64,000 nt of DNA, taken from positions 1,242,781 through 1,306,780 of the forward strand of contig BCJC01000008.1 of the NCBI GenBank assembly GCA_001600175.1, in the 5' to 3' direction. The position numbers and the translations under genes are program-made. The stretch is from Erythrobasidium yunnanense. Lineage: Eukaryota > Basidiomycota > Cystobasidiomycetes > Erythrobasidiales > Erythrobasidiaceae. The notes under the pieces were generated by a model that saw only the letters and a program-made list of their open reading frames with translations, did not search any database and was not told the DNA's origin. Positions 41,776-52,749 of this stretch are shown here, in pieces. Within the stretch, counting starts at the first letter, position 1; each line of letters begins with the position of its first letter.

Positions 41776-41964
41776 ATGCTTCATATAGAAGAGGATGAGT
41801 CGGAGTTATTGGAAGATGCCGAAGAGCAAATAACAGAGCCATCTACTTCGACAGGAGCAGCAAAGCCAAGGCAGAACAAGAGTCGCCGCTCGACCGCCGG
41901 CGCCCATACTATACCCAACGGCGATGCTGCAACTACTGCAGGCGCATCCACTTCAGTCTCATAA
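41776..41964 (+). other. short acidic-basic open frame after MDJ1
   Basis: A 62-codon frame (LHIEEDESELLEDAEEQITE at its start, then a basic SRRSTAGAH segment) lies 55 bp after the MDJ1 stop and directly follows a good intron 3' end (CTGACATCAATCTATGCTTCATATAG). It might be an alternative last exon of MDJ1, but I could not find a donor that joins it in frame. No family is recognised. Confidence 0.25.
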
Positions 41965-42206
41965 AAATTTCATCATCGCAAGCACACAGTGTTGTCATAA
42001 AGTAGCACATAGCAGTAGAGACGAGAGCATTAGCAAAAGGAAGGTAGATCACAGACGTCGTTCCGTATCTAGCAATGCAGTCACCAAGCCCCGCTCAGCT
42101 TTATGGTGTCTCCAAAGATCGTATCCATCTTGAGTTTGATACTACAACAACTAAGACTGACTGCATGGCATTAGCCCAAGTGCAAAGCGGAGCATATACA
42201 TAGTCT

Positions 42207-43228
42207 CTAATCTTTGCGCAACTTGTCTAGCCGTGCTTGCAGGTCATCGACTTCGGGATCTCCTCCTGCGCTGTTTGAGCCCCCTCCTCCGCCCCCGCTC
42301 GCGAGACCGCCTTCGCCCATAGCCACAGCTTGCCTGCGCTCTGGGACAGCTGTAGGCACTCCCAATCCTGTCGGAGTCTCTCCAAGCTGGGTTTGAGAAT
42401 TGATAATAAGCCTAGCGCGCACTCATACATTCTGACGCGGCTTACCTGCTGGCTGACGCTGACGCCAATCTCATCCAGGACTTGCTTCAAAATCTTATCA
42501 CTTTCTTCTTCCTCAGTCTCGCCTTCGTCTTCCATGACCTCGTCTACGGTATCTGACATCATTTCCTCCCTCATGTCCATAGCTGAGCTCTCGCGCTCAA
42601 AGTCTTGTAATATCTTGCTTATTTGAGGAAGGTTCATCGTCCGAGACATCATTCCCATTGCCTGTTAGAAGCCAGATTTCAGATTGTTCATCAGATAGGA
42701 CTGGTTCATTCAGCCGTAAGCTACCTTGGTCGCGCCTTTCATGGCTTCAGCCATTTGCTGGTTGGACCGTAAGGATTGTAACCGCAGGCTGACTGCTTGT
42801 AGCTGCGTCCGCATGGCGTAGAACTTGGATATGTACCGGCGCGTTCGGACGAGGTCTTTCGCCATGATCTTGCAAGAGCCCTGCATGCACAATTGTTAGT
42901 GGATGGATAAGTCTGACAATCAGCTCGTTGCACACCATCTGCCCGGCTTTTGCAGCTTTCTTGATGTCAATGACTATCCTCGATCAAACACCTCTTGGTC
43001 AGTACCGACTCATGGCTGTTATATGAGGCTTCCCCGAACCCAGCTTCTTCTCCTGGCCTTCGAGCTTCGTCCGCTCTCTGTCGAGCTCCCTCTGCGCCTT
43101 CTGTAGCGACCGCTGGTGTGCCCGCATCTGCTCGGCGGGCGTCTTCGTTCTCCCAAACAGCGTGTCCTGGCGGAATGGTTCAGCATTACGCAGTGTTCTG
43201 GATAGTCTAGCCGCACAATTATATTCAT
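42207..43228 (-). CDS. VPS2: ESCRT-III subunit Vps2/CHMP2
   Basis: Component of the ESCRT-III filament that buds and severs endosomal membranes; recruits the Vps4 ATPase. Six exons. A four-codon first exon (MNII) joins DTLFGRTKTPAEQMRAHQRS and AQRELDRERTKLEGQEKKL, the basic first helix; then VIDIKKAAKAGQM, GSCKIMAKDLVRTRRYISKF, SNQQMAEAMKGATK, MNLPQISKILQDFERESSAM, DMREEMMSDTVDEVM, and the acidic region EGETEEEESDKILKQVLDEI. The C-terminus DLQARLDKLRKD is a MIM1 motif for Vps4 binding. The Gly/Ser linker before it is longer than usual. Length and order match CHMP2A/Vps2 throughout. Confidence 0.9.
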
Positions 43229-43333
43229 GGCTAGCTGAAACGAGGTGTCGTGATAACAAGAACCGATGGTCAATCTGGATCAAGTTTGGTCTCAATCACA
43301 ACAATCTAGTCTCGTGCACTACGACGTGTATGA

Positions 43334-44562
43334 CTATGATTGCTCTACGAACTTGCTGAGAAACCCGATGAGAGTGTTCATGTCGGCGACTCCCTGGCCG
43401 GACGGCCCTTCCATTCGCTCATACCACATCCTGGCCTTCTTCAGCCAATCTATCTGCTGCTTTATCGTCAACCAACCCATCTCTAAGCCGTTTCTAGATC
43501 CCCAATGCCATAATTTGGGCAGTACTCCATAGATCTCCTCCCTGTCCGCAAGCACAATGGCCTTGCTGATGTCTTGTCTACTGGTAGTATTACGGTCTAT
43601 GGGCTCTAATTCCTCCAAAATCCTCCTGAGGAATGATCTGTTGGCTTCCCTGCTTTCACGTTCGGCCGGGCATAGGGAGCATACACTGCAATCGCAAGTA
43701 AAGAAGTACTTCTCTTGTAGTAGCTTGTTGCGAGCTTCGAATGTGTCTAGAATAGGAGCATAAGTGATGCTGAGCTCTTCGCCAGCAGCTATGTCCCGGT
43801 AAGCTCGCAAGCGGACCGTGAGGTCGTCGAAGTTCAGGTAGTAGCTGCAATTTGTGAAAGTTAGTGACTGTAGAAAGTGTTCGTTAGCAGTACTTACTGC
43901 AGATTCGGCGTACAGCTATGGTTGATCCGGCTTATGGTAGGACAGCATAACGCGTAACCTTCGTGATCCTTCGACTCCTTATCATTGGGTCGCATTGACA
44001 GAGAAGCAACACGTAAGGTGTTCGTAGCCAATCTTCCCGTAGTCTCGTGTTGCATAGCCGCTGGATAGCTGTTCGCGAGCTGTGAGATGGCTGTCCTAGC
44101 TTCTTCGGATAGATGACTCAAGGCCATTCCTTCCAGTATACCGGTCCGTGATTGAGGTAGTCGATCGGAATGCACAGTGAGGCGTATAGCGCAGATGTAG
44201 ACGGGTCGCTCCGCCATAACCAGCTGCCCAGCTGTTATCTTACGCTTTGCTACCAAGCCAGTCCCCTTGTTTGGAATCTGTCTACTCTCCCAGCAGGGAT
44301 TAGATGGAAAAGGGACCTCGTTCTTCCAGCATTGCCAGGTTGCTGCTTGGGCGATTTTTGCGAGGTTGTTGTCTACAAAGACGGATGATGGGTTGGCTGA
44401 TGCAGGAGGGAAAACACCAATATATGGCCCGACGTTGTTTCTTGTGTCAGAGTCGATGATGAGCGGCGACTCCTGCACAATGCGAGTACCGTCTCGGGCC
44501 TCGGAACCGGGCATGTCAGAAGAATGAATGTTCTGAAGGAAGGAAGTAGGGAGAGTTGACAT
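43334..44562 (-). CDS. SET-domain protein (SMYD/SET5-like)
   Basis: Two exons split by an intron near 43898-43844, about 390 residues. The N-terminal 90 residues are not conserved. IPNKGTGLVAKRKITAGQLV opens the SET domain, PTISRINHSCTPNLQYYLNF carries the NHSC motif of the S-adenosylmethionine and substrate pocket, and AGEELSITYAPILDTFEARN contains the closing Tyr. A post-SET cysteine cluster CDCSVCSLC follows. I see no MYND zinc finger inserted in the SET domain, so it is nearer to the SET5-like or MYND-less SMYD relatives common in fungi. Lysine methyltransferase activity is inferred; the substrate is unknown. Confidence 0.82.
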
Positions 44563-44826
44563 GTGATTTTGTTAGACAAAGCAGAAGAAGTATGCGTTCT
44601 CTTCAAACTTTAAGCAGGCTGCAGTTGCCATGGTCACGTCGCGGCTTGGGCTTTCGGAGCTGTAGACAGAAGGCGTTTCGTCCTGTTCCTCAGTATGACT
44701 TCGTTGCTTCAGATCTTCTGTCACCTTTATGCTGCAAGATGAATCGCCAAAACAGCCGGCTGGTCAGGTGCTGCTCTCTTCTTAGCGAGCTGGAGCGCGC
44801 TGCTTGTCTTTCGTGTCATTTGTACG

Positions 44827-45797
44827 ATGGCGCCGACTGTGGTGCTGATACGACACGCTCAAGCAGAACAGTCAGTCGAGCTACCATCATGCTGCTATGA
44901 CACATAGTATTGGCGAGAAAGCAAGAGAAAGCTGACCCGGCTCTGGTATTATGCGGTCCCTACCTTTTCCAGCAATGTCGCAGGCGACTGGTCCATCCAC
45001 GATCCTTCACTCACATCCTTAGGAAGGCAACAAGCAGCCATGCTACCTCTGGCCTATCCTGATCTATATGAACGACTATGCGAAGCCGGAGGAGTGATCA
45101 TGACATCCCCACTGCGCCGGACTGTACAGACAACCCTTTTGGCTTTTCCAAAACTCAAAGAAACACGAGTAGGACTCGAGATCTGGCCTGATCTGTGCGC
45201 CTGCAGTCCTTCCGTGATTAGCCGGACTGACTGATGTTTCTTCTATCCATATTTCGATACGTATCTACGTATAAAGACAAGAGACGCAGTCCCATCCCTG
45301 TGATGTCGGCTCGCCGCGGTGTAAACTGGAGTCGGAGTTCCCAGAGCCGTGCTGTGACTTCGCAAACTGCTTCGAAGGATGGACAGACAAGACAGGTCGA
45401 TATGCGTCAGAGTGAGCACAATACATTACAGGGAGGCGCAGGCTAACATCTTCATGGCAGCCGAGAAACGCTGCGGAAGCGCGCAATAGACGTACGTCGC
45501 TTTCTGAAGAAGCGGAAAGAAAAGATCATCGTGGTCGTGTGTCACGCTGGCTTCTTACGGCATATAGTACAGCTTCCGCATGAGCATATGGTGCGTAGCT
45601 TTCGATATTCCAGCTCGGCACCAGCTAACGCTCGTCATCAGTGGCTTAATGTGGAAGCACGAGTGTATAGGTTTGATGAGATGTTCAATAATCCACTGCA
45701 GCCGGATAGTGATGAGGCATTACTGGAACGGATACCGGAAGAAGAAGAGAAGTCAATCTTGGGTGGGACGAAAGATTTGTTCGTCAAGAGTTTCTAA
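44827..45797 (+). CDS. histidine phosphatase (phosphoglycerate-mutase-like family)
   Basis: Five exons. The first ends in VVLIRHAQAEH, where RHA replaces the usual RHG but keeps the phospho-acceptor His. After a 103-nt intron come NVAGDWSIHDPSLTSLGRQQ, VIMTSPLRRTVQTTLLAF with the second Arg, CFEGWTDKTGRYASD, IIVVVCHAGFLRHI with the second catalytic His, and WLNVEARVYRFDEM. The pattern matches the fungal branch of small cytosolic PGM-like phosphatases (YMR-type), which are not glycolytic mutases. The intron between LCAC and QSHPCDVGS is the least certain. Substrate unknown. Confidence 0.82.
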
Positions 45798-46438
45798 GCA
45801 AAAGCACTCTGTAGCATACATTGCATAAGTACAGTGGAGATGATGGCGCAGTTAGCGGAGTTTCCTGCAGACGTTGGTTCTCATCGCGCGTACCAAGGAA
45901 TCCACGTAGCTTATACGCGTAGCCTCCAATTGGAGACCCGCAAAATAGTTTCGCCTTGATTGTCGTAGTATTTTTGAGACGAGTCTGTGGAGTACTCTGG
46001 AGAGACCCCACGTCCCGATTTCCAGTGCAAGCGTTTGTACTTCTCCTGCCAATACGACCGAGAGATCGAGTTATAAACCTTCAACGCGATACATGACGAA
46101 TGAATCCTCGAGCACTTCTCCTGCTTCCTCGGCTTGTGGTGCCTTTCCGTTGACATGCAAAGCGCACGGACCCCGGACCCGTCATAGCAACAGCGAGCAG
46201 GGGCCTGCATGATCTTCGCTATTCTGGCATTTCTGCTTCTTTCCTCTGCTCCGACTGACTCACACTCATTTGAATACTCACTAACAACTTAGCACTCTAT
46301 CAGCCGCACCTATCTATCCTTCCGCAAAATCCTGCTGGTCAGGCAAGGATCAGCAAATACTGGACACACGCCAGAACAGGCTCGACGAACCTATAGAGTG
46401 ATCTTCTATCGTCTGGAACATCATCCAAGACTTGCAAG
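45798..46438. other. intergenic region upstream of the large F-box gene
   Basis: Six hundred and forty bp with no supported gene. A CT-rich, AAC-containing stretch from about 46240 onwards resembles a transcribed 5' leader, with donor/acceptor-like sequences (CTAACAACTTAG near 46290) that could mark a leader intron. Confidence 0.45.
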
Positions 46439-49400
46439 ATGCAGTTTGTAGACCAACAAGGTCGACATCTTCGGCCGAGCGAAGTATGGGCTCGCGGAGG
46501 CAGCACGTTCAGTCAAGGCCCTCTATTTTCCAGCAGTACATCTGCCATCAATAGCAAGAGCAACAACATCTACGGTTCTGTCAACGCGAGAGGCAGTACA
46601 GCAAACTCGGACAACTATGGCTCACCTTCGCCCGAAACCTCATCAGCAGAGCTCTTTACTCCCAATGATTATTCAGCACCAGCGACGCCGGACATGTCGA
46701 CGTCTATCAACAGAAGCTCCGTCTTCATGCGCGATGGACCTTCTTTGTCTTTTCAGATGCCAGCGAAAACACAGACTCTGCCGCCTGGACTACCTTCGAA
46801 AGGCCGTGCTCAGCATGCTCGTTCAGCAAGCTTGGACACACTTACAAAAGAGACTTTGGCAGAGGCGAAGACGCCAAAGAAGCGCTTCTTCACATTCGGG
46901 CGCAGCAACAAGGAGAACACCGATGGAGGCAATAAAGATGCAGATGCTACTACACCAGAAGGTCTGCCAAAAAAGGAGAGATCACGCTCTTTCGGTAGTG
47001 TGGGCGCAAAGCGAAGTAAGGTATTCGGTAGATCGTCAGAATCGTCAAACCCACAAGGTCAAGGCAGAGGGATTCCTGGAGGCATACGCCCGACTGCTCA
47101 AGAGGATGAAGAATGGATAGTGCTCAGCCAGTCGGCTGCAGCTAGTAAATCGTCGCTGAGCAGTAAAAGCAGTGAAGGGGTCCAGCCGGAAAAGAGAGGG
47201 AGGCAGATACCGCCTAATACGCCCAAGAAAGAAGTACCTCTACCTATGTCATATCCCCGTACTCCTCCGCGTATCGAAGAAGTCGCAGCTGCTCAGCCGC
47301 AAGCGAAATCTGCGCCAGTTCGAAAGCCAGTACCCTCACCTCAGCTTACTAGTCAGGCTACAGGCGGACTTCCTACGAGTCCGCCTTTCTATGGAAGATC
47401 CCAGCCTTCGTCAGGAGCTATGTCGCCTGTCCGGTCGCCGCAATATACCGGTATGTAGCTTTGCCTTTTTGCGTGTATAGCAGGCTAAAGCAGCATCACA
47501 GCTCGGATGTCGGCTGGTCCACAAGCTCATTATGGTACCACGAATGCTCATCAGCATGCTGGACAAGCCTTCAATGCCGCGCTTCAATACCCGCAACCCA
47601 ACTATGCAATGCATCATGGCATGCCAGCTCACAGGAGCACACCTCCGCCAATGTCCAAGCAATCTAGTCCTGTACCGCATCCTGCTTTGACAAGCCATAC
47701 TCAGCGTGACGTCTTCAGACAGCCTGTCCGCCCTTCACCTATTCCGCTTGCTCCTCCTTCTGCCGCCAAACCGGTAAGACCTCATGTTCAGATCCCTGAT
47801 TCAGGAGCTACGAAGTCGAGGACATCGGCTGGACATCCTGGGCGAGCAGGTGGATTCGCTGATCCTCAGTCAGCTGGAAGCCCGCCTCGCAAGGCGAAAA
47901 GTCCTGTACCGCCGGCTAAGGTGGACAGAGTACCATCGCCTCGATTAGATGTGCATCTGGAGGACGATGTCGAAGGAAACGACAAGGCTTGCAGGAGAGC
48001 TCGTGACGCAAAGGATCGAGCGAATCATGCCTCCGCATCAATTGCTAGCGGCAAGACGGATGGCAAGGCCCCCACAGATCCCTCTCCCAAACCACCTTCT
48101 TTATCTGGCAGTGCTCTAGAGCCCGGTGCCCAGGTAGAAGGGCCTTCGCAAGCTAAAGATGCCGATAAGCAGGAGGGGAGCTCAGAAGAAGCGGGTCATA
48201 CTTTGAAGCCGAAGTTCGAGCAGGCTCTCACTCAACTACCACACGACATCTTCGTCAATATACTGCATCACCTCGATTACTCCTCATTCAAGTCTCTACG
48301 GCAAGTCTCCAACACGCTCTGGCACACCTTCTCCACGTCAGACTTCGCAGAGTTAGTCCTCGAGCGGTATTTAGGAGGCATAGGCTATAGGAGGATAGTC
48401 TTGCCTCAAATACAGACGGATTTCCTGCAGATCTCTTTGAAGGATCTCGATGCTTTCCAAGCTGGTCTGGACTACTCGCTTTCGGAATATGCGATCTTTT
48501 CAGCTGATCATAAACGTCAAGCATTGGATATCAAGATGCAAAGGATGATAAGGGCTGCTACGAGAGCGTACAGCAAACTGGTCGTACGGATACGTAGCCA
48601 GCCGAGTGGGCTGAAGATCGCAAATCCTGCTTGGATCCACTCAGCGGCTGTGAGGACGCCTGTATATAAGAGTGGAAGAGCGGCCGTGTTGAGGGTCTGG
48701 ATCCCGAGTGTCAATACGTGGATGTCAGACAACGAGCTGCTGGAGTGCGAACGGTAAGCAATCTGCTTGTCGATAGGCATTGCACGTTACGATTTTCAGA
48801 CAACTGATGTCTACTGTCCAGAGAGTGTCACCGATCTGGAGTATGGAAGCAGCTTGAACGAGGCGATCTTATCCGAAACATCGCCGTCAGCGATATTGCG
48901 AACGAAGGTGAGTATACAATCAGGAAATTCGATTGACCTCACAACTGAGGTTGATGTCGCTTGATCAGGCATGACTATCTTTGACGGCCGATACTTACGA
49001 GACCTGGACTATCAGCATGATACGATCGGCCATCTGCCTTCTTGGCTTAATGCTTTATCGCTCTCGCCTGGCTACTTCCACAATCAGATAGCCTCTTCTA
49101 CTCCACAGCCTGTCTTCTACATCGATCTCACTCCCTTCGCACAAGCTTTACAACAAGGCTTGACCCTATGCAAGGAGCGAGCAGACATCGAGTCTCCTTC
49201 TGGAGATCGTTACAAAGTCAACAGATACGTCTACCGAACTATCATCGAGATGAAAGATGGGACTATTCTGAGAGATACGCAAGGAAGGACAAAAGGATCT
49301 GGACCTGGTGGTATCGAAGTTTTGCATTCAGATTGGGCAGGACAGCTCGTCATTGAGGTGGAAGGTACTTCGGAAGCTGCTAATGCTCTACTGAAGCGGG

Positions 49401-49543
49401 CAGTCCCTCAGCTCTCGAAGTCGGTAGGCCAACAACAAAAAGACACGAATAATACGCCTTTTCGCGTCATTCGTGCCCTGTCTAGGCCAGGCCAGATATG
49501 GCTGAAGCCAGTAGTAACAGAGCAGCCAACTCGTCAGCGTTAG
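46439..49543 (+). CDS. large F-box protein with conserved C-terminal domain
   Basis: Four exons (46439 to about 47450, 47503-48753, 48822 to about 48908, 48968-49543) and about 970 residues. The first 580 residues are Ser/Pro/Gln-rich, with basic clusters and many SP/TP sites, probably disordered and phosphorylated. An F-box, ALTQLPHDIFVNILHHLDYS followed by SFKSLRQVSNTLWHTF, sits about 60% along the chain. The C-terminal domain is well ordered: NTWMSDNELLECERECHRSG, VWKQLERGDLIRNIAVSDIA, IGHLPSWLNALSLSPGYFHN, NRYVYRTIIEMKDGTILRDT, and RALSRPGQIWLKPV. I recall this arrangement as a conserved fungal F-box family. An SCF adaptor role is inferred; its target is unknown. Confidence 0.8.
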
Positions 49544-49771
49544 CATGGTGTTCAAGACATACATCTAAGTATAGCCGGTTTTGTTGCCTCGAGGTGTCGT
49601 TCAAGCTTTCTACTGGGTTTAATGATAGTTGCACTGCCGTGTAGCTATTGACGCAACTGCTCCTTGCGATTTGCGAATATCAGATCCGATCCATGCATCG
49701 TAATTCAGGTCCACGCTGTTGCTTCTCTTCTTTGATCTGTACGAAGTCATCATCAGCGTATCTTTTTCAAC

Positions 49772-50155
49772 ATGCAGGCATTCAGAAGAAGCACCACAAT
49801 CATCTCGAGCAGGCAGCTCGTCGCAGCTCGCAGCAGCAGCGCTGTCGCAGCCCGCTCATTCTCCACTTCGAGCATCAGACCGGACGAGGACACGCCAGCC
49901 AAGAGGGATGCAGCCAAAGACAGCATCGCAAGAGGCGCAAAGAACGTGCGGACTACTTCAACGAGTTGGATCCCGATTGGAGCTAATCTGACACTTCCAT
50001 CGCAGACTACCGGCGTTATTGGCCAGGCTGGCAAGTTTGTAGCAAATACCCTGCGCGACATCGGCGATGCAGCAAAGGAGATTGTATCAGATGGCAGAGC
50101 TGAAGGAAAGGTGCGTACCGATTCTGGCGATGTAACTGAGATACCCGAATACTGA
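49772..50155 (+). CDS. short mitochondrial-type protein, first of a pair
   Basis: Begins MQAFRRSTTIISSRQLVAAR, Arg- and Ser-rich without acids and ending ARSFSTSS, a classical mitochondrial presequence. The start matches that of the next gene (MQAFRSSLVAASRRS). The mature part is about 60 residues: DTPAKRDAAKDSIARGAKN, then an intron GTGCGG..CGCAG near 49946-50008, then TTGVIGQAGKFVANTLRDIG and DAAKEIVSDGRAEGK. The final frame runs to a stop at 50153-50155, but GTGCGTACC...CTACTCAG could be a further intron extending the protein to about 50241. Amphipathic Ala/Lys helices suggest a LEA-like or membrane-surface protein; function unknown. Confidence 0.6.
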   Translation: MQAFRRSTTIISSRQLVAARSSSAVAARSFSTSSIRPDEDTPAKRDAAKDSIARGAKNVRTTSTSWIPIGANLTLPSQTTGVIGQAGKFVANTLRDIGDAAKEIVSDGRAEGKVRTDSGDVTEIPEY

Positions 50156-50561
50156 CGCTACCGTATTATGGCTACTCAGACTACGCGACAACACGCAGTG
50201 GGCTGGCCTTCCGAGTCCTCTACTGCACATACATTATACTGACTTTGCCTCGTCCTTGTCTGCTATCTTCAGGGCGAAATGGTGCGAGACCGCGTTTCTG
50301 GCCGTAAGAAGACAGAGGGTAGCGACAAGTAGTCAGGCTAGTCTCAGCATAAATAGCAGTGTAACTATTTATTCTAAGACAAAGAAAGAAAGCTATCCAA
50401 TTCCATCGTTCTACATGTTTCTTCTTGTTTCGATGACGTTGGGTTGTGCCTTGCCTTGCGCGCAGATTTGGAGCCTTGAATCTTTCGACACCTTGCTTCT
50501 TGATTCTGCTCCAATCGTTTCATCGTTCTTTCTACATAACCTTACATCCAACACCACCACC

Positions 50562-51243
50562 ATGCAAGCTTTCAGATCCTCCCTCGTTGCTGCTTCCCGC
50601 AGATCCGTCGTCGTCGCTGCACCCGCAAGAGCTTTCAGCGTTACGCCCCGATTCCAGAAGGATGCAGCAGACACCATCAAGGAGACTGCTGAACAAGTCA
50701 ACAAGAAAGTCGTACGTTTGCGATCCTGTCTAGAAAGGTGGTTGAAAGCTTCTCCCACTGACTTCTCCGTATTTCAGGGCGAGGGTCTGCTCAAAGGTGT
50801 AATCGAGCCCAGCGAGAAGGGTGCATAAAGCTTCAATGTCTTCCACTGACTAGGCATACTGACATCGATTGTCCAGCCGCTGACGCAGTCAAGTCGGCCA
50901 TCGGAGTAGGACAGCAGAAGGCTGAAGAAGCTACTCGAGACATCCGAGGAAAAGCAGCAGAGGCCACACAAGACCTCAAGGGCAAGGCATCAGAGGCTAC
51001 ACAAGACCTACAAGGTGCCGCCTCGAGCGCGACTGAGAATGCTAAGAGAGCCGGATTGAATGCTGGAGAGGACCTCAAGAGCTCTACAACCAATGCAAGC
51101 TATACTGCTGAGCAGGTCAAGGCTGAGGGTGCAAAGAAGTTGAACAATGGTAAGCTTGTATTCTTATAGAGGTGCAAGGAAAGACTTAGCTGAGATGGGC
51201 CACGTTCGTAGCTGCGACCGAGGCCAAGAAGGCAACTCAGTAG
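50562..51243 (+). CDS. LEA-like mitochondrial protein with 11-mer helix repeats
   Basis: Four exons, near 165 residues. A presequence (MQAFRSSLVAASRRSVVVAA, ARAFSVT) precedes DAADTIKETAEQVNKK, EGLLKGVIEPSEK, and then a run of Ala/Lys/Glu/Thr 11-residue repeats: QQKAEEATRDIRGKAAEATQ, DLKGKASEATQDLQGAASSA, TAEQVKAEGAKKLNNAATEA. This is the composition and period of group-3 late embryogenesis abundant proteins, which protect membranes and enzymes during drying. Introns lie at about 50713-50778, 50821-50876 and 51149-51210. It is a neighbour and partial paralogue of the preceding gene. LEA-like character is seen directly; stress protection in the mitochondrion is inferred. Confidence 0.72.
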
Positions 51244-51564
51244 AAAAAGGAGATTAGAAGCCTTGGCGCCGACCTTGTAGCTATACGTTAGCGAATGAAA
51301 GACATTCGAGTACGCAGTGGGCCTTACGACATGAAGATCGCGGCTGGCTCATAGCTTGTGCTCGAGCAAACCTCGGCATGATAAAATATGTAGACGGGCT
51401 AACGGCCACTATGTGAGGGCTCGCCGATTTCGGTCTTGCTTGGACCGTGCGTGTGATTGAGATAGGACTGACTGATCCTCCGCAAGCAAAGCGAGACTAA
51501 CAGCTTGGGCTGGACAGAGTCTTCAGCCAAAGTGTGTACCTCGTAGGCATATCACCCCTACCAC

Positions 51565-52365
51565 TGCTTCCACAAGCTAGAGTCAGCTCGCTTTCATCCC
51601 AGTCAGCTAAGGCCAGCAAAGTACAGCTTTGACTCTGAAGACACAAGGCTCTCGCAGCTCTTCAATGATTGGAGCGCGGAGATGATTGCGAATGGTAGCC
51701 GCTTCTGCAGCGGACTCTGCGCCATTCGGATAGCTGTGGTAATGCAGAGCGATCGCAAGCACCAGCGCCGTGGGAACGTCCGAAGCGCTAGCCAGCCGTG
51801 GATTGCATGTTCACTGCATTTTGTCCTCGTCCAGCCCAGGAAGCATAGACGACATCGCAGCATCGTCCGACGGCCTTGATGCGAACGGCGATGGACTTTG
51901 GGCGAGAGGTACACTGCCCGCTGTGGATGCAGAAGGGATGAGGATGGCGGCATGTCTGGCAGCTGGCATCTACTGGCCGAGACTTGAGATGGGATAGGTG
52001 GTCGAGGAGGCTGGGTTAGAGGATAGTGTACCGGCATGCTCACCTTGCTTGCTGCATCCACAGTCTGCGAAGATTCGTCCAGATGAGGGAGCGGATCGTT
52101 CCACTCTGCGTCGGAATGCTGGCCGGAAGCAGAGATTCTGAATAGTGTATGCTTTGCGTCTGGAGGCATGCTGTGTGCTGGCCAATCCTCCAATCTGCCA
52201 GGTAGCACAACGTGCAAGTCGCTGAGCAGTGACGAAAGGTCGTAATCTGCGATCCCCAGCAGCATCTGGCTGACCATGTCGAGATTCGGCACCGCACGAA
52301 AGAGGTCACATGGGCGGTTTGAGATGCGATGCACCTTCGCTTGCGCATTCTCTCAGTCAAGGCCA
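51565..52365 (-). pseudogene. decayed partial copy of the QutA-like activator
   Basis: The minus strand matches the activator gene at 29.1-31.9 kb. ENAQAKVHRISN, then AVPNLDMVSQMLLGIADYDL, then LEDWPAHSMPPDAKHTLFRI correspond to KNAQAKLQRISN, AVPGLEAISEMLLGLQTYDA and LGDWPAYNMSANSKHAAWKS. A later block, in another frame, matches the ALVFAIF...IIEDLHNSTV region and the GELTLAW stretch. The zinc cluster is absent upstream, the middle third is missing, and the two conserved blocks are in different frames with a stop between them, so it cannot make a working regulator. Divergence is substantial, suggesting an old duplication. It lies about 20 kb from the intact gene and on the opposite strand. 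Confidence 0.7.
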
Positions 52366-52452
52366 TCGCGAAAACATATCTAGTGTAAGAAGGTGGAGGG
52401 AGGACGTTGGCTACTTCGATATTGACGTTGCGTATATTTAACTTGTTGGGCA

Positions 52453-52749
52453 TCAGTCAGGAGCAACCATCCTTTCCGCTGGAAGATTGGATTTTCCCTG
52501 AGAATTCTCAGGGTCGGTATCATTACAGACGCTGCTTGACATCTTATTGAAGAGATCGCTGATAGGTCCAGTCTTGAGATCGTTCAACAAGCTGACCAAG
52601 CGAGCATGACGGGCGCTGGAGCTGAAAGATATGGCCATCTGAACAATACTGAAGAAACGGACCTTAGGATTGTGCCAGGCTTTGACCGTTTGGGCGATCA
52701 GGATGGCCATCGGAATCAAGGAGAATATTATGGCGCCGAAATCATCCAC
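52453..52749 (-). other. open frame with hydrophobic N-terminus, uncertain
   Basis: A 98-codon frame starts MDDFGAIIFSLIPMAILIAQ, one hydrophobic segment, and continues with VRFFSIVQMAISFSSSARHA to a polar tail. It does not join in frame to the activator remnant that follows it. It may be the leftover first exon of another gene or chance. No family recognised. Confidence 0.25.

Noticed and set aside
41655-41780. Intron GTGAGACCC..CATATAG joining MDJ1 to the frame at 41776
   Set aside because: The join gives the wrong frame and an early stop, whereas the unspliced frame ends in a normal-looking [18 protein letters not shown] tail.
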